Source: Streptomyces collinus Tu 365 (GTDB lineage Bacteria; Actinomycetota; Actinomycetes; Streptomycetales; Streptomycetaceae). From it: DNA of 64,000 nt. The first letter of the stretch is position 1. Every line of letters begins with the position of its first letter. Below, piece by piece: positions 1 to 8,279 of this stretch. Under the pieces are notes generated by a model. It did no database searches and was not told where the DNA came from. It worked only from the letters and a program-made list of their open reading frames with translations. The position numbers were made by a program, and so were the translations under genes. The stretch lies in contig NC_021985.1 of NCBI RefSeq assembly GCF_000444875.1, positions 7,770,170 to 7,834,169 on the forward strand, in the 5' to 3' direction.

Positions 1-2
1 AA

Positions 3-182
3 GCCACCGTCGGCGACGCGGTCACGGCTCCCGGCCCCTACCTGGTCGTCGTCCGCGGGCTGCGCGAGCGCGTTGCAGAGCACTGGCCGACCGTGCTGGC
101 CGAGCGGCCGGCCGGGGCCGGCCGCGCCGGTACCGCGCTGCGTTGCACGGGGCCCGCAGGCGGCCCGAAGTGGCGCCCCTGA
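3..182 (+). CDS. C-terminal fragment of an unrecognised protein, cut by window start
   Basis: An open frame runs from the window edge to a TGA at 180-182 (59 codons) with almost every third codon position G or C, which is the Streptomyces coding signature. The visible end reads PYLVVVRGLRERVAEHWPTV and then becomes Gly/Ala/Pro-rich. I do not recognise a family, and the start lies outside the window. It points toward the convergent HxlR gene with about 75 bases between them. Confidence 0.4.
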   Translation, partial: ATVGDAVTAPGPYLVVVRGLRERVAEHWPTVLAERPAGAGRAGTALRCTGPAGGPKWRP

Positions 183-259
183 GGCTGGCGTCTTCTCGGC
201 CTGGCCGCTGCCCTGTGCTGCTACAAGCGACTCGGCCGCCTCACCACACAGGACAGGGT

Positions 260-679
260 CTAAGTGGGGGATGAGGGTGCCTCGTCGGCGAGCCGGTTGC
301 TGCGGTCGATCTCGGGCATGTGCGTCTCAGCCCAGACCCGCAGGGCGGAGAGCGGTCCTTCGAGGGACAGGCCGAGCTCGGTGAGCCGGTAGTGGACGGC
401 GGGCGGCACGGTGGGTTCCACGCGGCGCGCGACCAGACCATCGCGGACCAGACTCCGCAGGGTGACGGACAGCATCTTCTGTGAGATGCCCGGGACACGG
501 CGCCGCAGATCCGCGAAACGCAGCTCGCCCGGAGCCTCCTCCGCCAGCACCTTGACCACCATCGACGTCCACTTGGTGCCGATACGGTCGAGCAACCGGC
601 GGGTCGGACAGCGCGGATCCAGCAGGTCCCCGCGCTCACCGGGGCGCTGGTCACGTCCGCCGGGCCTCGACGTGGTCAC
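260..679 (-). CDS. HxlR-family winged-helix transcriptional regulator
   Basis: 139 residues, the usual HxlR size. The motif KWTSMVVKVLAEEAPGELRF (about residues 36-55) is the first helix pair of the HxlR winged helix. RFADLRRRVPGISQKMLSVTLRSLVRDGLVAR is the recognition helix and wing region, and YRLTELGLSLEGPLSALRVWAE is the C-terminal dimer helix. The start is a GTG at 679. The regulator is divergent from an alpha/beta hydrolase 103 bases away, and HxlR proteins normally control themselves and such a divergent neighbour, often in response to reactive electrophiles or phenolics. Function by family is firm; the ligand is unknown. Confidence 0.9.
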   Translation of the reverse strand: MTTSRPGGRDQRPGERGDLLDPRCPTRRLLDRIGTKWTSMVVKVLAEEAPGELRFADLRRRVPGISQKMLSVTLRSLVRDGLVARRVEPTVPPAVHYRLTELGLSLEGPLSALRVWAETHMPEIDRSNRLADEAPSSPT

Positions 680-719
680 CTGGGACTCACCACCTGAAGG
701 GAAAGTGCCGTCTTGGGCA

Positions 720-750
720 GACCAGGTTAGTTCCCTAGCGTGACCTGGTC
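720..750. promoter_or_regulatory. Candidate HxlR operator, 8-bp inverted repeat
   Basis: GACCAGGT (720-727) and ACCTGGTC (743-750) are perfect reverse complements separated by 15 bases, in the divergent promoter region between the HxlR gene and the hydrolase. The inner bases (GTTAGT...CTAGCGTGAC) partly continue the symmetry. Position and spacing suit a dimeric winged-helix regulator covering both promoters. Confidence 0.55.
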
Positions 751-782
751 ACTATCACTCACCGAGCACCTGGAGTCCCTCC

Positions 783-1634
783 ATGCCCGAGTTGCGACGC
801 GTCCTCGCCAACGGTGTCGAACTGAATGTCGCCCTCTGCGGATCGGGCCCGGCTGTCCTGCTGCTGCACGGCTTCCCGCATACCTGGGAGCTGTGGACGG
901 ACGTCATGGCCGATCTGTCCGGCCGCTACCGCGTCATCGCTCCGGACCTGCGAGGGTTCGGCGCGAGCGGCCGCGCCGCCTCCGGGTACGACGCGGGCAC
1001 CCTGGCCGAGGACGCCGCGGCGCTTCTCGCCGCGCTCGGCGTGTCCTCGGCCACTGTGGTGGGCATCGACGCGGGCACCGCGCCGGCCTTCCTCCTCGCT
1101 CTGCGCCACCCCGGTCTCGTCCGGCGCCTGGTCGTCATGGAGTCCCTGCTGGGCAGGCTTCCTGGAGCCGAGGACTTCCTCGCCGAGGGGCCCCCGTGGT
1201 GGTTCGGCTTCCACTCCGCCGCGCCCAGCCTCGCCGAGACCGTGTTGGAGGGCCACGAGGCCGCCTACGTCGACTGGTTTCTGAGCGCCGGCACACTCGG
1301 CGACGGGGTGCGCCCGGCCCTCCGGGACGCGTTCGTCCGCGCATACACCGGCCGCCAGGCGTTGAGCTGCGCGTTCTCGTACTACCGGGCCCTGCCCAAG
1401 AGCGCGGTACAGATTGAACAGGCGGTCGCCACTGCCCGCCTGACGGTGCCCACGATGGCGCTGGGCGCCCGGCCGGTCGGTGCCGCGCTGGAACGCCAAC
1501 TCCGCCCGGTCACCGACGATCTCACCGGACACGTCATCGATGACTGCGGCCACATCATCCCGCTGCACCGGCCGCACGCCCTGCTCGCGCTGCTGCATCC
1601 GTTCCTGGCCGGTGAGGACGCGAAAGCAGCGTGA
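783..1634 (+). CDS. Alpha/beta hydrolase, epoxide hydrolase/dehalogenase-like (Asp nucleophile)
   Basis: 283 residues, a complete alpha/beta-hydrolase fold. The oxyanion loop is LLLHGFPHTW (His29-Gly30). The nucleophile elbow is VVGIDAGT with Asp96 where esterases carry Ser, as in epoxide hydrolases and haloalkane dehalogenases. The catalytic His sits in DDCGHIIPLHRP near the C terminus. GGAG at 772-775 lies 7 bases ahead of the ATG. The cap region (about residues 125-200) is short. It is probably a soluble cytoplasmic enzyme acting on a small electrophile, controlled by the divergent HxlR protein; the substrate cannot be read from sequence. Confidence 0.85.
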   Translation: MPELRRVLANGVELNVALCGSGPAVLLLHGFPHTWELWTDVMADLSGRYRVIAPDLRGFGASGRAASGYDAGTLAEDAAALLAALGVSSATVVGIDAGTAPAFLLALRHPGLVRRLVVMESLLGRLPGAEDFLAEGPPWWFGFHSAAPSLAETVLEGHEAAYVDWFLSAGTLGDGVRPALRDAFVRAYTGRQALSCAFSYYRALPKSAVQIEQAVATARLTVPTMALGARPVGAALERQLRPVTDDLTGHVIDDCGHIIPLHRPHALLALLHPFLAGEDAKAA

Positions 1635-1741
1635 CCGGGGCGGGGCTGACATGCCCTGGCGGTCCTGTTCGGTGGGCCGATGTTCACCGGGAGGCCCTGA
1701 CCGCGGTGCCGGTACGCCTCGCTTCGGCCACCGCCTGATCC

Positions 1742-1762
1742 GACCGGCGGACTGAGCCGGTC
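1742..1762. terminator. Stem-loop between convergent genes
   Basis: GACCGGC, a 7-base loop, then GCCGGTC: a perfect 7-bp stem in the 168-base gap between the convergent hydrolase and membrane-protein genes. There is no T-tract, as is common for streptomycete terminators. Confidence 0.35.
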
Positions 1763-1802
1763 CCTGGTCCTCCACCGCGTCCTCACGCCCGTGCGACCCG
1801 TT

Positions 1803-2951
1803 TCAGTTGCTGGCGAGCGCCCCTTGCACCGGCTCGCCTGCGGGGCGGCGGCGGTCGCCGCGCGGGGGGCGCTGGGGCCACAGAAGGACGTACGCCGCCG
1901 AGCCCAGGCAGAACGCCAGGCGGATGAAGCCCCGGGCGGCGTCCGACGGGATCAGCAGGGCGCTGCCGTACAGGGAGATCAGGGCGATCCAGCTGACCCA
2001 CGGGACCAGGCGGCGCTGGCCGATCGAGTCCCAGATCAGGGTGCCGAGCAGGACCGACGCGTTGTAGTACGTGTACACGCTCGGGTCGAGGACGATGCGG
2101 GCGTCGGCCGCCAGGAACACCACCGCCGGCCAGCGTCCGCGTCGTACTGCCAGTGCGCCCAGGCCCATGCCGAGGGCCAACTGGGCGGGGCGGTCCCACC
2201 AGGGGGTCCGGGGGTCGTCGACGCCGAACCAGCGCAGTGAGGAAGCGAGCTGGTTGGGGATCGTGAAGCGGGCCGCGTGCAGGGTTTCCAGATGGGTCAG
2301 GTAGAAGGGCAGCCAGGCCACCGCCACCAGGCCGAACGTCCAGGCCGCGGCGCGCAGGCGGGCCGGGCGGGGCAGGGCGAGCAGCAGGGACAGGAATCCG
2401 ACGGCCCAGGGCTTGGAGTCGACCGCGAGAGCCAGGAGGGCGCCCACCGCCGTCGCGTTGCCCCGGACCAGTGCGCGGACGGCGAGCGTAGTGAAGAACA
2501 GGGCGAGGACGTCGTCGAGATGGGCGAAACGGACCGCGACCTCCACCCACATGGGGATGAATGCGGCGCCGGCGATGAGGACGCGTTGTTGTAGGCGCTT
2601 GTGGTTGACGCCCGTGCCGAGGTAATGGTCGGCGGCGGCACGGCCGACCAGGACGAGCATGTAGAGGCCGAGGCCGGACATGAAGGCGTCGGCGAGTTTC
2701 TCACCGAGATCGGCGGGGAAAGGTGCGAAGAGTCCGGCGGTCAGGAAGCTGACGGGGCCTATCTGCAGCTCGGGGTGGTTGGCATACAGGGCGAGTCCGC
2801 CGCCGTTCGCCTGGCCGAAGAGCAGTTGCTCCCCCTGGCGCAGATAGTGCCAGGACACGGCCGCGTGCCGTTCGGCCACCGCGAACCAGACGACCGTCCA
2901 CAGAGTGAGCAGCACGATGTGCCACCGCACCGGATAACGCCCGAATTGCAC
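1803..2951 (-). CDS. Polytopic integral membrane protein, possible GT87/mannosyltransferase-like
   Basis: 382 residues with about nine to ten hydrophobic segments, beginning with WHIVLLTLWTVVWFAVAERH near the N terminus. A conserved-looking luminal loop (HYLRQGEQLLFGQANGGGLALYANHPELQIGP) and the segment FAHLDDVLALFFTTLAVRAL recall polyprenyl-phosphate-dependent mannosyltransferases of the GT-C fold, but no diagnostic acidic motif is clear. The start is a GTG at 2951 with GGAGG just upstream on the minus strand. It stands alone, and the divergent gap of 319 bases precedes the MFS gene. Membrane location is firm; the enzymatic role is only a suggestion. Confidence 0.75.
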   Translation of the reverse strand: MQFGRYPVRWHIVLLTLWTVVWFAVAERHAAVSWHYLRQGEQLLFGQANGGGLALYANHPELQIGPVSFLTAGLFAPFPADLGEKLADAFMSGLGLYMLVLVGRAAADHYLGTGVNHKRLQQRVLIAGAAFIPMWVEVAVRFAHLDDVLALFFTTLAVRALVRGNATAVGALLALAVDSKPWAVGFLSLLLALPRPARLRAAAWTFGLVAVAWLPFYLTHLETLHAARFTIPNQLASSLRWFGVDDPRTPWWDRPAQLALGMGLGALAVRRGRWPAVVFLAADARIVLDPSVYTYYNASVLLGTLIWDSIGQRRLVPWVSWIALISLYGSALLIPSDAARGFIRLAFCLGSAAYVLLWPQRPPRGDRRRPAGEPVQGALASN

Positions 2952-3270
2952 CGTCCTCCAACCTTCCCGTCACGTCGGTCACCGTGTCCCGCCCATCACA
3001 GCACCACCCGGTAAGAGCGGGTTCGGGGACCGCGAGTTCCTCGCGTGCGGCTCGCCAACGGCGTTGTCGGCGGCGGCCTTCACCGCAGAGGCCACGGTTT
3101 CAGTCTGTGGTCGACGTTGGCCCTCTGGCCCCTTCGAGCCGACCTGGAGGATCTGTACGCCTAATAGGGCCTCGCTATACGCCGGGCTGATCGTCTTCAT
3201 ACCCGCCAAGCGGTTGATCTGCGTGGCGTGGTCCCGGAGGTGCCGCCGGGGTGGCTGAGATGCTGCGCGC
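2952..3270. other. Divergent intergenic region, no clear gene
   Basis: This 319-base gap lies between the membrane protein and the MFS exporter. A minus-strand reading frame crosses it (includes AYSEALLGVQILQVGSKGP) and runs back into the MFS gene. Its codon usage is not typical and no family is recognised, so I do not call a gene. The stretch around 3150-3225 is less GC-rich than its surroundings and probably holds the MFS promoter. Confidence 0.4.
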
Positions 3271-4905
3271 ATGACTCCCGGAGCCGGCACGACCAAGAGC
3301 TCGGCAGCAGGAGCGCGGGTCGTTCTGCTGACACTTGCTGCCGGCCAGTTCCTGATGGCGCTCGACAGTTCCGTCATGAACGTTTCAATCGCTGCGGTCG
3401 CCGTAGACGTCGGCACGACCGTGACCGGGATTCAAGGCGCCATCACGGCGTACACACTCGTGATGGCGATGTTCATGATTCCCGGCGGCAAGGTCGGAGC
3501 GTTGCTCGGCCGAAGGCGGGGTTTCATGATCGGCTGCTGTATCTACGGATGCGGCTCCCTCACCACCGCTCTCGCGCCGAATCTGGGCGTGCTGCTGGTC
3601 GGCTGGTCGTTCCTCGAAGGAATCGGGGCTGTGCTCATCCTGCCCGCGGTCGTAGCGCTGGTAGCCGGCAACTTCGCCGTGGAACGACGGGCGGCCGCCT
3701 ATGGACTGGTCGCGGCCGCGGGTGCCGTGGCGATCGCGCTCGGGCCGCTCATCGGAGGCTTCGCAACCACCTACCTTTCCTGGCGATGGGTGTTCGCCGG
3801 TGAGGTCCTGGTCGTGGTCGGCATCCTGTTCCTCGCTCGCCGTCTCACCGACGTGCCGAGCGGCGAGCGTCCGCACATCGACTTCGTCGGCACCGGGCTG
3901 TCCGCGCTCGGGCTCGGCACCTTTGTCTTCGGTGTGCTCCGCTCCGACGAATGGGGCTGGTTCAGGCCGAAGGCCGACGCCCCGTCGTGGCTGGGAGTCT
4001 CGCTCGTCGTGTGGCTGATGCTGACGGGCGTGCTCTTGATCTGGTTCTTCACCGCGTGGGAGGGCCGCCTCGTGGCACAGCGCCGGGAACCGCTCCTCGA
4101 CCCGGCCCTGCTGCACAACAAGCAGCTCACCGGCGGTTTGACCATGTTCTTCTTCCAGTACCTCGTCATGATGGGCGTGTTCTTCGTCGTACCGCTGTAC
4201 CTGTCGGTCGCTCTGGGCCTGTCCGCGCTCGCGACCGGCGGACGACTTCTACCGCTGTCGCTGACGTTGGTGGCAGCCGCAACCCTCATCCCACGTCTCC
4301 TCCCCGACATCTCACCGAGGCGGGTGGTCCGGCTCGGGATCGTCGCGATCCTCGCCGGCGCGGTGCTCCTCATGGCCGCCCTCGACACGGGCGCGGGAGC
4401 GGAGATCGTCACAGTTCCTCTCCTGCTCATCGGGCTCGGCTTGGGTGCGCTGGCGTCCCAGCTCGGCTCCGTCACCGTCTCCGCGGTGCCGGACGAACAG
4501 AGCGCAGACGTCGGTGGTGTGCAGAACGCCGTCACCAACCTCGGCTCCTCCATCGGCACGGCTCTGGCGGGGTCGATCCTGCTCGCCGTACTCACCTCCT
4601 CGTTCCTGACCCACATCGCGGACAATCCGGCCGTCCCGGCCAGGGTGAAGAACGAAGCGGCGATCAAACTCCAGAGTGGGGCGACCTTTCTGTCGGACGC
4701 CCAGCTCAAGACCGCTCTCGATGAAGCGGGCACGAGCCAGAAGGTGGCCCAGGCAGCGCTGGAGGCCAACGCCGACGCCAGGTTGGACGGCCTGCGCGCC
4801 GCGCTCGCCATCCTGGCCTTCACCTCCGTCCTGGCGATGTACTTCACCGCGAGGCTCCCAACCGCCCAGCCCCGCTCCGGTGGAGACCTGCAGTCGGTCG
4901 GGTGA
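3271..4905 (+). CDS. MFS drug exporter, DHA2 (14-TMS, EmrB/QacA) family
   Basis: 544 residues. The N-terminal segment (LLTLAAGQFLMALDSSVMNVSI) is the DHA2 TM1 signature with the Asp and the D-x-x-V/I-x-N/M pattern. Motif A-like GGKVGALLGRRRGF follows TM2, and antiporter motif C is in GAVAIALGPLIGGF (about residue 150). A long extracytoplasmic loop precedes the last transmembrane segment. It would be a proton-driven efflux pump in the cytoplasmic membrane. It is 8.7 kb from the PKS genes and separated from them by unrelated loci, so a role in exporting the polyketide is possible but not supported by linkage. Confidence 0.9.
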   Translation: MTPGAGTTKSSAAGARVVLLTLAAGQFLMALDSSVMNVSIAAVAVDVGTTVTGIQGAITAYTLVMAMFMIPGGKVGALLGRRRGFMIGCCIYGCGSLTTALAPNLGVLLVGWSFLEGIGAVLILPAVVALVAGNFAVERRAAAYGLVAAAGAVAIALGPLIGGFATTYLSWRWVFAGEVLVVVGILFLARRLTDVPSGERPHIDFVGTGLSALGLGTFVFGVLRSDEWGWFRPKADAPSWLGVSLVVWLMLTGVLLIWFFTAWEGRLVAQRREPLLDPALLHNKQLTGGLTMFFFQYLVMMGVFFVVPLYLSVALGLSALATGGRLLPLSLTLVAAATLIPRLLPDISPRRVVRLGIVAILAGAVLLMAALDTGAGAEIVTVPLLLIGLGLGALASQLGSVTVSAVPDEQSADVGGVQNAVTNLGSSIGTALAGSILLAVLTSSFLTHIADNPAVPARVKNEAAIKLQSGATFLSDAQLKTALDEAGTSQKVAQAALEANADARLDGLRAALAILAFTSVLAMYFTARLPTAQPRSGGDLQSVG

Positions 4906-5046
4906 TCGCCGCACCGCGGCCGGGGTCCTCGTGGATGCCGGCCCGGTCCGGGCATTGGGGGGTTTTCCCCATCGTGGGCGCCACGGTGGCTGCGTAGAGT
5001 CGCGTTGACTGAACGCCGATCCAACTCGCTACACCGGGGGAACTTC

Positions 5047-5784
5047 ATGCGACGCCCACAGGCACGTCTTCTTGCGGCAGCGGCTCTGACCGCCCTCACC
5101 GTCGGCGTGCTCACCGCGTGCTCGGCCGTCGATCAGAAGACTTTCCAGGATGATGCGAAGGTGTCCCAGAAGATCACCTCGATCCGTATCGACAGCAGGA
5201 ACGGCGGGGTGGAGGTGGACGCCTCGGGGGACGTCTCGACGGTTACCGTCCACCGCAAGGTCGACTACCGCGGTGACAAGCGGAGCGGCACCTCGTTCAG
5301 TGTCGCGAACGGCGTTCTGACGCTGGCCGGCTGCGGCGACGACTGCGGCGTCGATTACGTCGTCAAGGTGCCCGCGGGACTTCCGGTGACCGGGGGCACG
5401 ACCAACGGTGGCGTCACGCTGAAGGGTGTCGGCGCGGTCGACGTGCACTCGAGCAACGGCGAGATCGCGGTGGACGATGCCAGGGGACCGGTGAAGCTGC
5501 GCACGTCCAACGGCGACGTCCACGTCAAGAACGCCAAAGGCGGAGGCGTGGACACGCAGACGTCGAACGGCGAGGTGACGATCGAGGCGGACACTCCGCA
5601 GAACATCAAGGCCCGCACGACCAGCGGCGGCCTCACGGTCACGGCCCCGCCGGCCGACTACGCGATCTCGGCGCACGACACCAACGGCGACAAGAAGGTG
5701 GGGTTCAAGAACGACCCGTCGGGCAGGTACCGCTTGGACCTGTCCACGACGAACGGTGACCTGACCGTGAAGTCGGCGGGCTAG
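5047..5784 (+). CDS. Secreted lipoprotein with DUF4097 beta-helix (putative adhesin)
   Basis: 245 residues from the ATG at 5047, preceded by GGGGG at 5037-5041; an upstream TTG would add 14 unlikely residues. The N terminus is a lipoprotein signal peptide (MRRPQARLLAAAALTALTVG, then the lipobox LTAC). The rest is a run of short beta-strand repeats with alternating Ser/Thr-Asn-Gly turns (SSNGEIAVDD, TSNGDVHVKN, TSNGEVTIEA, TTSGGLTVTA), the hallmark of DUF4097/DUF4098 right-handed beta-helices. It should be anchored on the outer face of the membrane. The role is unknown. Confidence 0.85.
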   Translation: MRRPQARLLAAAALTALTVGVLTACSAVDQKTFQDDAKVSQKITSIRIDSRNGGVEVDASGDVSTVTVHRKVDYRGDKRSGTSFSVANGVLTLAGCGDDCGVDYVVKVPAGLPVTGGTTNGGVTLKGVGAVDVHSSNGEIAVDDARGPVKLRTSNGDVHVKNAKGGGVDTQTSNGEVTIEADTPQNIKARTTSGGLTVTAPPADYAISAHDTNGDKKVGFKNDPSGRYRLDLSTTNGDLTVKSAG

Positions 5785-6027
5785 CACCTTCGTTCGGCGC
5801 GGCGGTCGACCGGTGCGTCGGTCGCCGGGCCCGCCACGGGCCGTGGCGGCGTCCGGAGGGATCGGCGGCCGCCCCGTCCGGAGCGGAACGGCTGTCCGTC
5901 GGCCGACAGCCCTGGCCGCGGTGCGTTGCATCAGTCATCGGTCAGACGGGCGTCAGGCGGGACCGCGAGGGTCTTCGTGCAGGCGGGCCTCGTTCGGCCG
6001 TTCCTCGATGCGGCCAGGTAGGAAGGT

Positions 6028-6234
6028 GTGCGTCATGGCAGGGGAGAGTGGATCAGCATCGGCCGGGTCGCCGACGAGCCGTCCGCTCCGGCCGACCTGG
6101 TGTGGGGCGCCGTCCGCAGCGGTGACGCCGGCGCTCTGGCAGCCGCCCTCGGCGTCGAAGGCCAGGGCCGGGACCGGCCCCTGGAGCGGGCGATCGCCGC
6201 ACTGGCCGCGCTGACCGGACAGCCGGGGCGGTAG
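6028..6234 (+). CDS. Small hypothetical protein, uncertain start
   Basis: Up to 68 residues from a GTG. The frame has strong G/C third positions from about 6073 to the TAG at 6232-6234 and reads as a plausible helical protein ending in PLERAIAALAALTGQPGR. A GGAAGG sits ahead of an ATG at 6035, but that ATG is in another frame, so the true start, or a small frameshift, is unclear. A perfect palindrome follows the stop by three bases, which supports a real 3' end. No family recognised. Confidence 0.35.
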   Translation: MRHGRGEWISIGRVADEPSAPADLVWGAVRSGDAGALAAALGVEGQGRDRPLERAIAALAALTGQPGR

Positions 6235-6237
6235 ACG

Positions 6238-6255
6238 AGCCGGGCCGGCCCGGCT
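6238..6255. terminator. 18-bp perfect palindrome after small ORF
   Basis: AGCCGGGCCGGCCCGGCT is its own reverse complement (7-bp stem, CCGG loop), three bases past the TAG of the small ORF. It probably acts as a bidirectional terminator; there is no T-tract. Confidence 0.4.
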
Positions 6256-6384
6256 CCCTCCCGGCCCGGCGGACACCGCGGCACCCTCCGGTCCGCGGCC
6301 CCCGGGCCCGTCGGCACCCGACCCTTGCCCGTTCGGCCCCCGGCCGACCGGGACGCCGCGGACGGGGCCCGACCCCGGCCGCCG

Positions 6385-6561
6385 TCACCGCCGAAGGCCT
6401 CGGCGAGGCCCTGCTTCCGCGACGGACACCGGCCGCTCACTTCCCTTCTGCGCGAAGTCACCGGGCCCAGCCGCCGGAACGGCCCGGAGCGTTCCTGACG
6501 GTCGCCGTGTCCTGGACGCCAGTCCGAACCGCCGAGGCTGGGGGTACTGCTGCTGATTCAT
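6385..6561 (-). CDS. Small hypothetical protein with good ribosome-binding site
   Basis: 58 residues beginning MNQQQYPQPRRFG, rich in Arg, Gln and Pro. On the minus strand a clear GGGGAG lies 5-6 bases before the ATG at 6561. No family is recognised and the composition is only moderately protein-like, so it is a candidate rather than a confident gene. Confidence 0.35.
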   Translation of the reverse strand: MNQQQYPQPRRFGLASRTRRPSGTLRAVPAAGPGDFAQKGSERPVSVAEAGPRRGLRR

Positions 6562-7145
6562 GGTGCTCCCCGTGCGCTTCTGCTGCGCTTGCAGGTGTGT
6601 GACCGGTGAAGGAGCCACGCAGTTGCCCTGGGGGAAGCGAAAGTGATTAGTTCGTGATTAAACTTTCCCGAGAGGCAACAAAGTTGGCCCGACCGGTTCA
6701 GTCGTGATGTCTTTGCGCGTCACCATCGGTGTGGCGGCCCTGGCCGGCTGCTGCCGACGACCCCTTGTCGTTCGCCCGTGCACTGCTCAAGGCGAGGCGT
6801 GCTGCACACATTTTCTTCACAATCGGCCACAACGTATGTCCGCTTAACGATGGTTATACGGGCGAAGAGTGCACACCACCCTCACGTCTTCATCACTCTT
6901 CCTTCACTTCCGCCTTGCAATGTGTGCGTGACTCATGTATTTCTCTTGATCGCGTCAGGTGCTCATCACTTGCACGGTCGGGACAACGGCCGCCGCTGCA
7001 CCCTCGTCGGGTCGCCCGCTGACGCTCCTCGCCGACTGCGCCATCTCCCACCCGCGAAGACACTCCCGCGGTCGGCTTCGCACGCTCGCAGCATCGATCG
7101 TCACCGGACGCCGCCCTGGCGCGCCGGTCCAGAAAGGGAGCTTCC
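6562..7145. other. AT-richer intergenic region upstream of polysaccharide genes
   Basis: This 584-base gap is conspicuously less GC-rich than its surroundings, especially 6640-6700 (two copies of GTGATTA close together, then AAACTTT) and 6805-6960 (CACATTTTCTTCACAATC, TCTTCATCACTCTTCC). It probably contains the promoter and a long 5' leader for the SDR/glycosyltransferase pair. I see no tRNA, riboswitch core or convincing ORF in it. Confidence 0.45.
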
Positions 7146-8279
7146 ATGACCGCGGTGGCGCCACGGAATTCCGCAGGAACGATTCAGCAGCTCTCGTCGG
7201 TGAACGCCGGCGACCTGCTCGGCGGAAGGCCGGACGTTGTACACAGCCGTGAGGCCAGGCTGCTCGTCGGTGCTCGACGAATCCTGGTGACCGGCGCGGG
7301 CGGATCGATCGGAAGCGAGCTCGTGCGCCAGCTGTGGCAGCTGTCCCCCGCAAGCATCCACTTGGTCGACCATGACGAGTCGGCCCTGCACGCAATCCAG
7401 TTGGACCTTCACGGTCATGGACTGCTGGACGACGACACGGTGGTTCTGGGTGACATACGCCAGGCGGATGCCATGCGGGAGCTCATGGCCCGGGTGCGAC
7501 CCCACATCGTCTTCCACGCCGCCGCCCACAAGCACCTCCCGTTGCTGCAGCGTTATCCCGCGCAGGGTGTCCTCAGCAACGTGATCGGCACGGCCAACGT
7601 TGTCAGAGCCGCGGCGGAAGCGGGGGTCGACCGCTTCATCTTCGTCTCCACCGACAAGGCCGCCCGCCCCACCTCCGTCCTGGGCCTGACCAAGCGTCTG
7701 GGTGAGGTGATCGTGCAGGCGTACGCAGGCGGATCCATGCGGGTGGGCTCTGTCCGATTTGGTAACGTCATCGGCAGTCGCGGGTCTTTCCTGCACAGCC
7801 TGGCCTGGCAGGTCGGCAACGGAAGACCCGTCACTTTGACCAGCCCCGACGTCACGCGCTTCTTCATGACCATTCCGCAGGCCTCCAGCCTCGTCATCGA
7901 GGCCGCGACCATGGCCACCGCGGGCGAGACCTACATCCTCGACATGGGGCAGCCGGTGCGAATCGCCGACCTCGTCGACCGTTACGTCGCTGCCGTGCAG
8001 GCCCCCGGTGTGGAGATCACGTACACCGGTCTGCGGGAAGGCGAGAAGCTGCACGAGGAACTGCTGGACGAGAAGACCGAACAGCGCGAATCGACCGCCG
8101 ACCCCCGTATCTGGTGCGTCCGCCCGCGCACGGCGGTGCGCCCCGATCTGCTGAGACGGGTCGAGGAACTGGGCAGTCTGGTGGGCACGGTGGAGAGCGA
8201 ACTGCTCGTGGCCGCCATGAGCAATCTCCTGCCCGACGCCGAGTCCGAGGACGCGTCCTCGCTGGAGACGCGACCGTGA
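7146..8279 (+). CDS. CapD/FlaA1-type NAD-dependent sugar-nucleotide dehydratase/epimerase (SDR)
   Basis: 377 residues. An extended-SDR Rossmann motif GAGGSIG lies at residues 50-56, the adenine-contact acidic segment VDHDESALHAIQ follows the next strand, and HAAAHKHLPLLQRYP and STDKAARPTSVLGLTKRLGE are the classic CapD/WbpM/FlaA1 active-site segments. The family normally converts UDP-GlcNAc-type nucleotides (4,6-dehydration or epimerisation). Here only the soluble catalytic half is present; the membrane half of long WbpM-type proteins is absent. AAGGGAG stands 6 bases before the ATG. The stop overlaps the next start by 4 bases, so the two genes are co-translated and probably build an extracellular glycan. 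Confidence 0.88.
   Translation: MTAVAPRNSAGTIQQLSSVNAGDLLGGRPDVVHSREARLLVGARRILVTGAGGSIGSELVRQLWQLSPASIHLVDHDESALHAIQLDLHGHGLLDDDTVVLGDIRQADAMRELMARVRPHIVFHAAAHKHLPLLQRYPAQGVLSNVIGTANVVRAAAEAGVDRFIFVSTDKAARPTSVLGLTKRLGEVIVQAYAGGSMRVGSVRFGNVIGSRGSFLHSLAWQVGNGRPVTLTSPDVTRFFMTIPQASSLVIEAATMATAGETYILDMGQPVRIADLVDRYVAAVQAPGVEITYTGLREGEKLHEELLDEKTEQRESTADPRIWCVRPRTAVRPDLLRRVEELGSLVGTVESELLVAAMSNLLPDAESEDASSLETRP

Noticed and set aside
2979..3416. Minus-strand ORF of 145 codons in the MFS upstream region
   Set aside because: It runs antisense into the MFS coding start, has mixed codon bias and no recognisable domain.
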